64,000 bases of DNA from Nitrobacteraceae bacterium AZCC 2146. GTDB taxonomy: Bacteria > Pseudomonadota > Alphaproteobacteria > Rhizobiales > Xanthobacteraceae. Positions 53,400 to 61,121 of the stretch are shown here, in pieces. Position numbers and translations under genes: made by a program. The stretch spans positions 5,022,001 to 5,086,000 of the forward strand of contig JBAGRP010000001.1 in NCBI GenBank assembly GCA_036924855.1. Direction: 5' to 3'. The notes below the pieces were generated by a model. It made no database searches and was not told the DNA's origin. It saw only the letters and a list, made by a program, of their open reading frames with translations. Numbering within the stretch: the stretch's first letter is position 1; each line of letters begins with the position of its first letter.

Positions 53400-53480
53400 G
53401 GATGGCTCCTTAGGCTCGTGTCTGCAGCAGACTTCCATGGCCTTGCAAATGATGAGAAGTATTTAAAGGAAAGAGCGGCC

Positions 53481-54344
53481 TTACGCCGCCTTCGCCTGCA
53501 CCGTATCGCAGAACTCGGCGAGACGGTCCGCAAGGCGCAGCGTTGCAGGGCTCGCGTCGGGTGCCGCCATCAGCACCACTTCAGTCTGGTCGATCGGGGC
53601 AAAGCCTTCTTTCGCCGTCAAGATGCGATGGTCGGCCTGGATCGCCATATCGGACAGGATGCTCAAGCCAAGTCCAGCGGCAACCGCGGCCTGGATGCCG
53701 GCGAGGCCGGAACTCGTATAGGCCATGTGCCAGCTACGGCCTGCCGCCTCGATGGCATGAATCGCGCGGGTTCGGTAAAGGCAGCCGGTGGGAAAGCCGA
53801 TCAGCGGCACCGACCGGATGGCGGGATCAATCGGATGCGCCTTGCTCGTGACCCAATGGATTCGCTCGGGCCACACCGCGATGCCGCCTTTCTCGCCGGC
53901 GGCGCGCTTGAACAACGCCAGATCGAGTTCGCCGCGTTCGAGATCGCGGCGCAAATACGTGCTTTGGTCGGCGCGCACGTCGAGCCGCAAGCCCGGCCGC
54001 GACCGCGAAAAATTCGCCAGCAATTCGGTCAGCCGATAGGCCGCGAAATCCTCGGGGATGCCGAGCCTGACAGCCCCTTCGTTGGTCGGCCGCGCCAACA
54101 CGTCGCGGGCCTCCTCCGCCAGCGACAACAGCCGGCGTGCATAGGACAGCAGCCGCTCGCCGGCTTCGGTCGGCGTCACGTCCTTGCCGGTGCGGTTCAG
54201 CAGCGGTTGGCCGATATCCTCCTCCAGCCGTTTGATCTGCTGGCTGACGGTGGATTGGGTGCGGTGAACGCGCTCGCCGGCGCGGGTGAACCCGCCAGCA
54301 TCGACGACCGAGACGAAGCTGCGCAGCAGATCGAGGTCGAGCAT
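53481..54344 (-). CDS. LysR family transcriptional regulator
   Basis: A 287-residue regulator. The N-terminal helix-turn-helix reads LLRSFVSVVDAGGFTRAGERVHRTQSTVSQQIKRLEEDIG, residues 6-45. A PBP2-like effector domain follows from about residue 90. It is divergent from the DMT transporter at 54439 with a 94-base gap, the standard LysR arrangement, and upstream of the AllA-like gene. It probably controls one or both. Confidence 0.9.
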   Translation of the reverse strand: MLDLDLLRSFVSVVDAGGFTRAGERVHRTQSTVSQQIKRLEEDIGQPLLNRTGKDVTPTEAGERLLSYARRLLSLAEEARDVLARPTNEGAVRLGIPEDFAAYRLTELLANFSRSRPGLRLDVRADQSTYLRRDLERGELDLALFKRAAGEKGGIAVWPERIHWVTSKAHPIDPAIRSVPLIGFPTGCLYRTRAIHAIEAAGRSWHMAYTSSGLAGIQAAVAAGLGLSILSDMAIQADHRILTAKEGFAPIDQTEVVLMAAPDASPATLRLADRLAEFCDTVQAKAA

Positions 54345-54438
54345 GGCCTGTCCATTCGTTTTTCAACTGATGGCCAGTTTATCATTTAATTTCCAAATAA
54401 CAAGGCGGGCGCATAAACCAGCGGCAAAGGAGATTCCG

Positions 54439-55362
54439 ATGTCCCTCGCACCGTCAGTCACGGTTCCCCGCGCTAGCTTCAATCCGCTGCCGATCTATAT
54501 CGCTATCTTCTGTCTGCTTTGGAGTTTCGCCTTCGTCGCGGGCAAGATCGGCGTCACCGATTGCCCGCCGCTCATTCTGCTTGCCGCGCGATTTTCGCTC
54601 GCGGGCATTCTGATTCTGGGAATCTCTGCCCTGCGCCGCGATGCATGGTCGCTGTCATGGCGTGACGTCGCGGTCTACGCCATCATCGGCATTGCCAACA
54701 ACGCACTTTATCTCGGGCTCGGCTATACGGGTCTGCAAACTGTGTCGGCCGGTCTCGGCGGTCTGATCGTCAGCGCCAACCCGGTCTTCACCGCGGTTCT
54801 TGCCGCGCTCTTTCTCAAGGAGCCGCTGACCTGGCGCAAGGTCGCCGGTCTGCTGCTGGGCGTCGCCGGTGTGACGTCGATCGTGTGGCATCGCATTGCT
54901 GTCGGCACCGACAGTCTGCACGGAATCATGTTCACGCTGGCATCGCTCGCGTCGATCGTGGCCGGCACCATCCTGTTCAAGGTCCTCGCGCCGAAGGGCA
55001 GTCTGTGGATCGGTAACGGCGTGCAGAATCTGTCCGCGGGGCTGGTGCTGGTGCCGTTAGCGCTCACCTTGTCTGATGTCAGCGATATCGTGCCGAGCGC
55101 GCGCTTGCTGGGTGCTTTCGCATTCCTCACGCTGGGTGGATCAATCCTCGCTTATCTGTTGTGGTTTCATTTGTTGAAGGTGTGCGGAGCGACGGCAGCG
55201 AGTGCCTATCACTTCCTGATGCCGCCGCTCGGCATGCTGTTCGCATGGATTATCCTCGGCGAGCACGTCGCGGTCCGTGATCTCCTGGGGATCGTTCCGG
55301 TGGCCCTCGGCATTTATCTGGTGACGCGGCCCGCGGCGGCCGCAGTTTCAGCCTCACGATAG
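54439..55362 (+). CDS. DMT (EamA) family transporter
   Basis: A 307-residue inner-membrane protein with ten hydrophobic segments in two EamA repeats. Markers are IYIAIFCLLWSFAFVAGKIG at the start and AYHFLMPPLGMLFAWIILGE in the second half. EamA proteins export amino acids, metabolites or drugs. AAAGGAG precedes the ATG at 54439. It is divergent from the LysR gene, and 9 bases before the MBL gene, which suggests an operon. Confidence 0.9.
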   Translation: MSLAPSVTVPRASFNPLPIYIAIFCLLWSFAFVAGKIGVTDCPPLILLAARFSLAGILILGISALRRDAWSLSWRDVAVYAIIGIANNALYLGLGYTGLQTVSAGLGGLIVSANPVFTAVLAALFLKEPLTWRKVAGLLLGVAGVTSIVWHRIAVGTDSLHGIMFTLASLASIVAGTILFKVLAPKGSLWIGNGVQNLSAGLVLVPLALTLSDVSDIVPSARLLGAFAFLTLGGSILAYLLWFHLLKVCGATAASAYHFLMPPLGMLFAWIILGEHVAVRDLLGIVPVALGIYLVTRPAAAAVSASR

Positions 55363-55371
55363 GAGAGCTCC

Positions 55372-56157
55372 ATGTCTTCGTTACGCATCACGCTGATCGG
55401 CGGCCCTACCGCGCTGATCGAACTCGACGGCTTCCGGCTGCTGACCGATCCGACTTTCGATTTGCCCGGCGCCTATCAGTTGCCGCATGTGAAGCTGGAA
55501 AAGCTCGCGGGTCCCGCGCTGTCTGCCGAGGTCATCGGCCCGGTCGATGCGGTGCTGCTGAGCCACGACCAGCACTCCGACAATCTCGACACCTCCGGGC
55601 GCGATTTTCTCGGCAAGGCGAAGCGCGTGCTGACCACGATCGCCGGCGCCAAGCGGCTCGGCGCCCATGCCGAAGGTTTTGCGCCATGGGCTTCGACCGA
55701 ACTGACCAGCGCCGATGGACGATCGCTGACCGTCACGGCGACCCCGGCGCGTCACGGTCCCGCCGGAATCGAGCCGATGTCCGGCGACGTCATCGGCTTT
55801 GTGCTGACGCCCAAAGCGCCCGGCAGCCGGCCGATCTACATCACCGGCGACACGGTCTGGTACGATGGCGTCGCCGAAGTGGCGCGGCGCTTCAAGGCGA
55901 GCGTGGTGTTGCCCTTCGCCGGTGCAGCGCAGACCCGCGGTCCGTTTCACCTCACCATGGACACCAACGACGCGATCGAGACCGCGCGCGCGTTTCCGGA
56001 TGCCGTCATCGTTCCGTTGCACTACGACGGCTGGGCGCATTTCAAGCAGAGTGGTGGCGATCTCAAATCATCGTTCGAGACTCTCGGGTTCGGGGCGCGG
56101 CTGCAGATGCTGGAGCCCGGTGTGCGGACGGATATCAAGCCCCTTGCCAGTTCCTGA
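55372..56157 (+). CDS. MBL-fold metallohydrolase (UlaG-like)
   Basis: A 261-residue metallo-beta-lactamase-fold protein. The metal site is LLSHDQHSDNLD, a variant of HxHxDH, and there is a second ligand in TPARHGP and a third in ITGDTVWYDG. The fold group includes UlaG (ascorbate-6-phosphate lactonase) and related hydrolases. It lies 9 bases after the EamA gene. The substrate is unknown. Confidence 0.85.
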   Translation: MSSLRITLIGGPTALIELDGFRLLTDPTFDLPGAYQLPHVKLEKLAGPALSAEVIGPVDAVLLSHDQHSDNLDTSGRDFLGKAKRVLTTIAGAKRLGAHAEGFAPWASTELTSADGRSLTVTATPARHGPAGIEPMSGDVIGFVLTPKAPGSRPIYITGDTVWYDGVAEVARRFKASVVLPFAGAAQTRGPFHLTMDTNDAIETARAFPDAVIVPLHYDGWAHFKQSGGDLKSSFETLGFGARLQMLEPGVRTDIKPLASS

Positions 56158-56213
56158 TCCGGAACGTTACTCACCATGGCGGGTTGCCGTGCGCTGAGGA
56201 TGCGAGAGGCTAA

Positions 56214-57518
56214 ATGTCAGACGAACTCAAGACGAATCTGGATGAGCAACGTCTGGAAAGCTTCAGTTTCAAGGGCTTTTTCAAATCCCTCGGCCCCGGC
56301 CTGATCACCGGGGCCTCCGACGACGACCCCTCCGGCATCGGTACCTACAGCCAGGCCGGCGCACAACTCGGCTACGGCATCGGCTGGACCATGCTGCTGA
56401 CGTTTCCGCTGATGGCCGCGATCCAGGAGATCTCCGCACGGGTCGGTCGCGTCACCGGGCGCGGCATCGCCGGCAATGTCTGCCGGCACTATTCATCGAC
56501 ACTGCTGAACGTGATCGTGGCGCTGTTGTTCATCGCCAACACCATCAATATCGCCGCCGATCTCGGCGCCATGGCGGATGCCACCAAACTTCTGATCGGC
56601 GGCCCCGGCATCGCCTATGTCGTGGTATTCGGCGTGCTCTCGGTCGCGGCGCAGATCTTCTTCAATTACAGGCGCTATGTCGCCGTGCTGAAATGGCTGA
56701 CACTGTGCCTGTTCGCCTATGTCGCCGCGCTCGCGGTCGCCAAGGTGCACTGGGGCGAGGCGCTGACCGGCATCCTGGTGCCGCACCTGACGTGGAGCAG
56801 CAGCTATCTCACCATCATCGTTGCGATTTTCGGCACCACGATCTCGCCCTATCTGTTCTTCTGGCAGGCTTCGCAGGAGGCCGAGGATGAACGCATCGAT
56901 CCCGCCAAGCATCCGCTGATCGAGGCGCCGCTCGAAGCCGCCATGGAATTTTCCCGAATCCGCGCCGACACCATCGTCGGCATGGCGTTCTCCAACCTGA
57001 TCGCGCTGTCGATCATCATCACCGCGGCGGCGACGCTGCACGCCACTGGCAAGACCGACATCGAAACTTCGGCACAGGCCGCTGAAGCCCTGCGCCCGGT
57101 TGCCGGCGCGTTCGCGGAGATCATCTTCGCGCTCGGCATCGTCGGCACCGGTCTGCTGGCGATTCCGGTGCTGGCGGGCTCGACGGCCTATGCGGTCGGC
57201 GAAGGCCGCCGCTGGCGGGTCGGCCTCGACCGCAAGCCCCGCGAAGCGGTGGCGTTCTATTCGGTGCTGGTGCTGTCGGCGGCGATCGGCATCGCGTTGA
57301 ATTTCACCTCGATCAATCCGATCACGGCACTGTACTATAGCGCGGTGATCAACGGCGTGCTTGCGGTGCCCGTCATGGTGCTGCTGATGATCATGTCGCG
57401 CCGCGAGGATGTGATGGACCAGTTCGTCATCCGCGGTCCGCTGTTCTGGCTGGGCTGGCTCTCGACCGGAGCGATGGGGCTAAGCGTCGTGGCGATGATC
57501 GTCGGGTTCTTCGTTTAA
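56214..57518 (+). CDS. Nramp-like divalent metal transporter with non-canonical metal site
   Basis: A 434-residue inner-membrane protein with eleven or so helices and the Nramp fold. The helix-1 motif reads DDDPSGIGTYSQAG where typical Mn/Fe carriers have DPGN. Helix 6 (FSNLIALSIIITAAATLHA) lacks the usual MPH. This points to the Nramp-related branch with different or unknown ion preference, such as magnesium. No riboswitch was seen before it. Its stop overlaps the convergent TIGR02186 gene by 4 bases. Confidence 0.83.
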   Translation: MSDELKTNLDEQRLESFSFKGFFKSLGPGLITGASDDDPSGIGTYSQAGAQLGYGIGWTMLLTFPLMAAIQEISARVGRVTGRGIAGNVCRHYSSTLLNVIVALLFIANTINIAADLGAMADATKLLIGGPGIAYVVVFGVLSVAAQIFFNYRRYVAVLKWLTLCLFAYVAALAVAKVHWGEALTGILVPHLTWSSSYLTIIVAIFGTTISPYLFFWQASQEAEDERIDPAKHPLIEAPLEAAMEFSRIRADTIVGMAFSNLIALSIIITAAATLHATGKTDIETSAQAAEALRPVAGAFAEIIFALGIVGTGLLAIPVLAGSTAYAVGEGRRWRVGLDRKPREAVAFYSVLVLSAAIGIALNFTSINPITALYYSAVINGVLAVPVMVLLMIMSRREDVMDQFVIRGPLFWLGWLSTGAMGLSVVAMIVGFFV

Positions 57519-58303
57519 TCCCGACGAAACACCACCGACGCCATCCAGCCGGTCATCAGCGCCATGGCCGCCGTGAGCAGGCCGTACACAAACCCATGCT
57601 GCCGTGCGGCGTTGGCGATGAATTGTTCGAAGCCGATCTTGACGATGTCGAAGGCGGTGTCGGTTTTCGCCACCAGCGCGCCGTCGGCGAGCAGTTTTAT
57701 TTCGATGTCATAGGTGCCGATCGGCACTTCCGCCGGCAGCGGAATTCCGGTGCGAAACAGGGTCGGGGTCAGGAACGTCACTGCCGATGTCGCCTCGCGA
57801 TACAACCCGTGTTCGGTGCGCAGCCGCACGAAGGCTTGACGGAACGGATCGGTCGCCACCACGTCGGCATAATCGGTGCCGACGCGCTGGGTGAGCAGCA
57901 CGCTGGTGAGGCCGAGTTGCTGGCGGCGCTGCACCTCGGGCGGCGCGATGGCGTCGATCGGCCGGTTGGCGAACACCGCAAGATAGGACGGCACCTGCAG
58001 GAACTGGCGGTAGTCGGTGTTGATCCAGATCCCGAACCTGCGTTCCTTGCGCCGCGTCACCAGATCGGCGCGCGGGCCGCTGACGGTGACGACGAGGTCG
58101 TAATTGCCGCGATGGGCCGGCGTCTTGTCGTCCTTCTCGACGGAGCCGAACAGCACCAGCTCTTCGCCGGAATAGTTCGGCGTCACGGTGACGCGGTGGT
58201 TCGAGACCGAGACGATCAGCCGCTCGGCATGGGCAGGCGCAACGAAACCCGCGCCCAGCGCCAGCGCAAGTATCATCATTGCGAATGCGGCGCGAGGCTT
58301 CAT
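57515..58303 (-). CDS. TIGR02186 family membrane protein
   Basis: A 262-residue exported protein. The signal peptide ends near APAHAE, then comes a beta-rich periplasmic domain (LIVSVSNHRVTVTPNYSGEELVLFG; SGPRADLVTRRKERRFGIWIN) and a single C-terminal helix anchoring it (GLLTAAMALMTGWMASVVF). TIGR02186 proteins are known beside TauE/SafE genes in Alphaproteobacteria, as here: the start overlaps the TauE stop in an ATGA junction (58300-58303). The function is unknown, perhaps a periplasmic partner of the exporter. Confidence 0.87.
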   Translation of the reverse strand: MKPRAAFAMMILALALGAGFVAPAHAERLIVSVSNHRVTVTPNYSGEELVLFGSVEKDDKTPAHRGNYDLVVTVSGPRADLVTRRKERRFGIWINTDYRQFLQVPSYLAVFANRPIDAIAPPEVQRRQQLGLTSVLLTQRVGTDYADVVATDPFRQAFVRLRTEHGLYREATSAVTFLTPTLFRTGIPLPAEVPIGTYDIEIKLLADGALVAKTDTAFDIVKIGFEQFIANAARQHGFVYGLLTAAMALMTGWMASVVFRRD

Positions 58304-59226
58304 CCGGTGCCTCCGGTCTCGCGGATGGTGAAGAGATCTTCAGGCCGGATCACCAGTTCGATAGCGAAGCGAATCCCGACCGCGAGGATCAGCAGGCCGA
58401 GCAGCAGCCGCAGATGTTCACCGCGGATTTTCTGGCCGGCGCGGGCGCCGAATTGCGCGCCGGTGACGCCGCCGACCATCAGGATCAGCGCCAGCACGGC
58501 ATCGACGAGATGGTTGGTCACGGCATGCAGCAAGGTGGCGATCACCATGGTGACCAGCGTCAGTACCATCGAGGTGCCGATCACCGTCGAGGTCGGCACC
58601 CGCAGCAGGTAGATCATGATCGGAATCAGGATGAAGCCGCCGCCGATTCCCATCACCGCGCCGATGAAGCCGATGATCAGGCCGACGACGATCACCGGGA
58701 TCACCGAGAGATAGATTTTCGAGCGCTTGAACCGCATCTTCAGCGGCAGGCCGTGGATCCAGCCATGGCTGCCGGAGCGGCGCAGCAGAATGCTTTCGCC
58801 GCGGCGAACCCGCATCATCGCGCGCAGGCCTTCCCAGAACATCAACCCGCCGACCGTGGTCAGCAGGATTACGTAGGAGAGCGCGATCAAGAGGTCGAGC
58901 TGGCCGAGATTGCGCAGCTGCGTGAACGTCCAGACGCCCAGCGCAGTGCCGACGACGCCGCCTGACAGCAGCACCAGCGCCAGCGCGGGATCGATGGCGC
59001 GGCGTCGCCAGTAGGAGATGGCGCCGGAAAACGAGGAGGCGGCGATATGGCTGGCGACCGAGGCGACCGCGACCGCCGGGGCGATGCCGACGAAGATCAG
59101 CAGCGGCGTCATCAGGAAGCCGCCGCCGATCCCGAACATGCCGGACACAAATCCGACCGCCGCGCCCATCGCCAGGATGAGAAACACATTGACCGGAATG
59201 TCGGCGATCGGGAGATACAGCTGCAC
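58300..59226 (-). CDS. Sulfite exporter TauE/SafE family protein
   Basis: A 308-residue inner-membrane protein with eight hydrophobic segments in two repeats. Each repeat has the family mark: GFVSGMFGIGGGFLMTPLLIF and GFIGAVMGIGGGFILIPIMIYL. TauE/SafE members export sulfite, sulfoacetate or related anions. It starts with GTG at 59226. It is upstream of and coupled to the TIGR02186 gene. Confidence 0.9.
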   Translation of the reverse strand: MQLYLPIADIPVNVFLILAMGAAVGFVSGMFGIGGGFLMTPLLIFVGIAPAVAVASVASHIAASSFSGAISYWRRRAIDPALALVLLSGGVVGTALGVWTFTQLRNLGQLDLLIALSYVILLTTVGGLMFWEGLRAMMRVRRGESILLRRSGSHGWIHGLPLKMRFKRSKIYLSVIPVIVVGLIIGFIGAVMGIGGGFILIPIMIYLLRVPTSTVIGTSMVLTLVTMVIATLLHAVTNHLVDAVLALILMVGGVTGAQFGARAGQKIRGEHLRLLLGLLILAVGIRFAIELVIRPEDLFTIRETGGTG

Positions 59227-59623
59227 GCGCGTTCGCTTCGAAATTGGCCCTGAGTGGGGCCGAAACCGCTCACGGCATGGTTCTGGAGGCGGCGCGGAAC
59301 GCGGCCGCGCCTCCTCTTAAACGAAATCGGCTGTTGAAGGGATTAAAGAATCCGGCGAGGGCGGCATTTTCCGCCCCGTGCCGTCATGCACCTGTGAAGG
59401 TGGTGAATCATTCAGATTAACGTGCGGCCCGCTCCGAACCGACGCCGGGCGATCGCGGTGCGCTCCCTCGCCCCGCTCTTGCGGGGAGAGGAGGGGGCAC
59501 TTGCGCGTGAAACTCTGGCAGCCCCTTACCCGAAGCTTGGCTGCGCAATGCTCCGACCTCTCCCCATCCGCCGCGGCCGTCGCCATCAAGAGGCCGATGC
59601 CGCGACCATTGGAAGATTTCCTG
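59227..59623. repeat. Intergenic region with a degenerate palindromic repeat
   Basis: A 397-base gap between the TauE gene and a TetR gene. Bases 59461-59490 hold CTCGCCCCGC-TCTT-GCGGGGAGAG, matching the core of the repeat in the helicase gene, and CGACCTCTCCCC occurs again at 59554-59566. The pattern indicates a decayed copy of the same family. No promoter or gene is otherwise recognisable. Confidence 0.6.
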
Positions 59624-60187
59624 TTACGACGGCAGTAGACCGGCCACGCGATAGCTATCGATCAACGCGTCATAGAGCGAGATATCCGAGCGGCTCCTCG
59701 CTATGAGCTGAGCGCCGGCGACGGCGGCGAAGATGGCGCGAGCCCGCCGCTCGCTCTCCTCGGAACTGACCACGGCCGCAGCGGACAGAACCCTGCTCAG
59801 CCACGCCACATTCACATCAGCAAAGGTCTGGACCTCTTTCTTCACCGCTTCCGGCAGATCATCAGTTTCGGCGGCCATGAAGCTGCAGAGGCACATGCGA
59901 TTATCACTCTCAAGCGCCTTGCGAAACGTATCGGGATATTGGCGCAGGGAGCGGACCGGATCCGAGGATTCGGCCAACAGTGCCTCCAGAGCAGCCGCTG
60001 AGTTCTCCCAATAACGCCTCGCTACCGCTGCGCCGAGATCGGCCTTGCTCGGGAAGTGATGGTAGATGCTCGCGGCCTTGATGCCCACTTCGGCCGCGAG
60101 ATCGCGGAAATTCAAGCCGCTGTAGCCATGCGCCTGTGCGGTCCGTCTGGCGGCCGCCAGGATGGCTTCCTTAGAATTCGAACTCAT
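59624..60187 (-). CDS. TetR family transcriptional regulator
   Basis: A 187-residue regulator with the DNA-binding helices HGYSGLNFRDLAAEVGIKAASIYHHFPSKADLGAAV at residues 20-55. The ligand domain matches the TetR_C type found in regulators beside glutathione transferases or reductases. It is divergent from the GST gene at 60302. Two matching palindromes lie in the gap, so it likely represses GST and itself. Confidence 0.9.
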   Translation of the reverse strand: MSSNSKEAILAAARRTAQAHGYSGLNFRDLAAEVGIKAASIYHHFPSKADLGAAVARRYWENSAAALEALLAESSDPVRSLRQYPDTFRKALESDNRMCLCSFMAAETDDLPEAVKKEVQTFADVNVAWLSRVLSAAAVVSSEESERRARAIFAAVAGAQLIARSRSDISLYDALIDSYRVAGLLPS

Positions 60188-60217
60188 TTCCCAGCCTCAT
60201 AGCCTCACCGTCATTTG

Positions 60218-60237
60218 CCTACCAAGTGACAGATAGG
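60218..60237. promoter_or_regulatory. TetR operator candidate 1
   Basis: The 20-base site CCTACC-N8-AGATAGG is almost the same as the one at 60272. It lies 30 bases before the TetR start and just before a TTGACA (60240-60245) that could be the GST promoter's -35 box. Confidence 0.65.
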
Positions 60238-60271
60238 CGTTGACAGCGAAAATTCAAAGTCCTAGGTGAGG

Positions 60272-60291
60272 TCTACCAACTGACAGGTAGG
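60272..60291. promoter_or_regulatory. TetR operator candidate 2
   Basis: TCTACC-N8-AGGTAGG, a palindrome with arms CTACC/GGTAG. It shares 17 of 20 positions with the site at 60218, 54 bases away. It ends 10 bases before the GST start, where binding would block transcription. Confidence 0.68.
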
Positions 60292-60301
60292 GAAATAGGT
60301 A

Positions 60302-61003
60302 ATGAGCACCGACATCATCAATTTCGACGTAACCAAACTGGCTGCGATGAAGATTTACGATTGGCCCACCGGCCCTTATCCGGCTCGCGTGCGTATCGCT
60401 TTGGCCGAGAAGAACCTGCAATCGCGCGTGCGGTTTGTGCCGGTCAATCTTTGGAAAGGCGAGCACAAGAAGCCCGAGTTCCTCGCCAGGAACTACTCAG
60501 GCACGCTGCCGGTGCTCGAACTCGACGACGGGACCTTCATGGCCGAGTGCACGGCCATTACCGAATATCTTGACGCGCTCGATGGCGCGCCCACCCTCAC
60601 CGGCAGGACACCGCGCGAAAAGGGCTTGATCCACATGATGAGCAAGCGCGCCGAGTTGGAGCTGCTCGACGCCATTAGTGTTTATTTCCACCACGCCACA
60701 CCGGGGCTTGGACCCGACGTCGAGATTTATCAGAACGCCGAGTGGGGGTTCCGTCAGCGCGACAAAGCCCTGAAGGGTATGCACTACTTCGATGCCATTC
60801 TAAAAAGACAGCCGTTCGTCGCCGGTGAGGTCTTCTCGATGGCCGACATCACGGTCATAGGCGGTTTGATCTTTGCGGGGCTCGTGGAACTGCCGGTGCC
60901 TGCGGAGTGCGAGGCTCTTCAAGCTTGGTACGCAAGGATGCAGGAGCGTCCCAGCGTAAAGAACCGGGTGACGATGTCAGAATCGACCGAGGCGTCCGTT
61001 TGA
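60302..61003 (+). CDS. Glutathione S-transferase
   Basis: A 233-residue transferase. The N-terminal thioredoxin domain has YDWPTGPYPARVRIALAEKNL and the glutathione-binding NYSGTLPVLELDDGTFMAECTAITEYLD, with conserved cis-Pro and Glu-Cys. A helical C-terminal domain follows. ATG at 60302 is used; an internal ATG at 60350 (MKIYD) would give the more common start. It conjugates glutathione to electrophiles. The paired TetR regulator suggests induction by such a compound. Confidence 0.9.
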   Translation: MSTDIINFDVTKLAAMKIYDWPTGPYPARVRIALAEKNLQSRVRFVPVNLWKGEHKKPEFLARNYSGTLPVLELDDGTFMAECTAITEYLDALDGAPTLTGRTPREKGLIHMMSKRAELELLDAISVYFHHATPGLGPDVEIYQNAEWGFRQRDKALKGMHYFDAILKRQPFVAGEVFSMADITVIGGLIFAGLVELPVPAECEALQAWYARMQERPSVKNRVTMSESTEASV

Positions 61004-61121
61004 AATCGTTGTCTGTGAACGACTGCTTTCATAGTCTTAGAGTAAGCAACCGAACGGCTTGATTGGGCGCATGGCGGCGCTCGAAGGGCTTTGCCGTCCA
61101 AGGTTGTGAGATGCGAAACGT

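Noticed and set aside
56158..56213. Metal riboswitch before the Nramp-like gene
   Set aside because: The gap is only 56 bases, too short for the known manganese riboswitch, and shows no matching helices.
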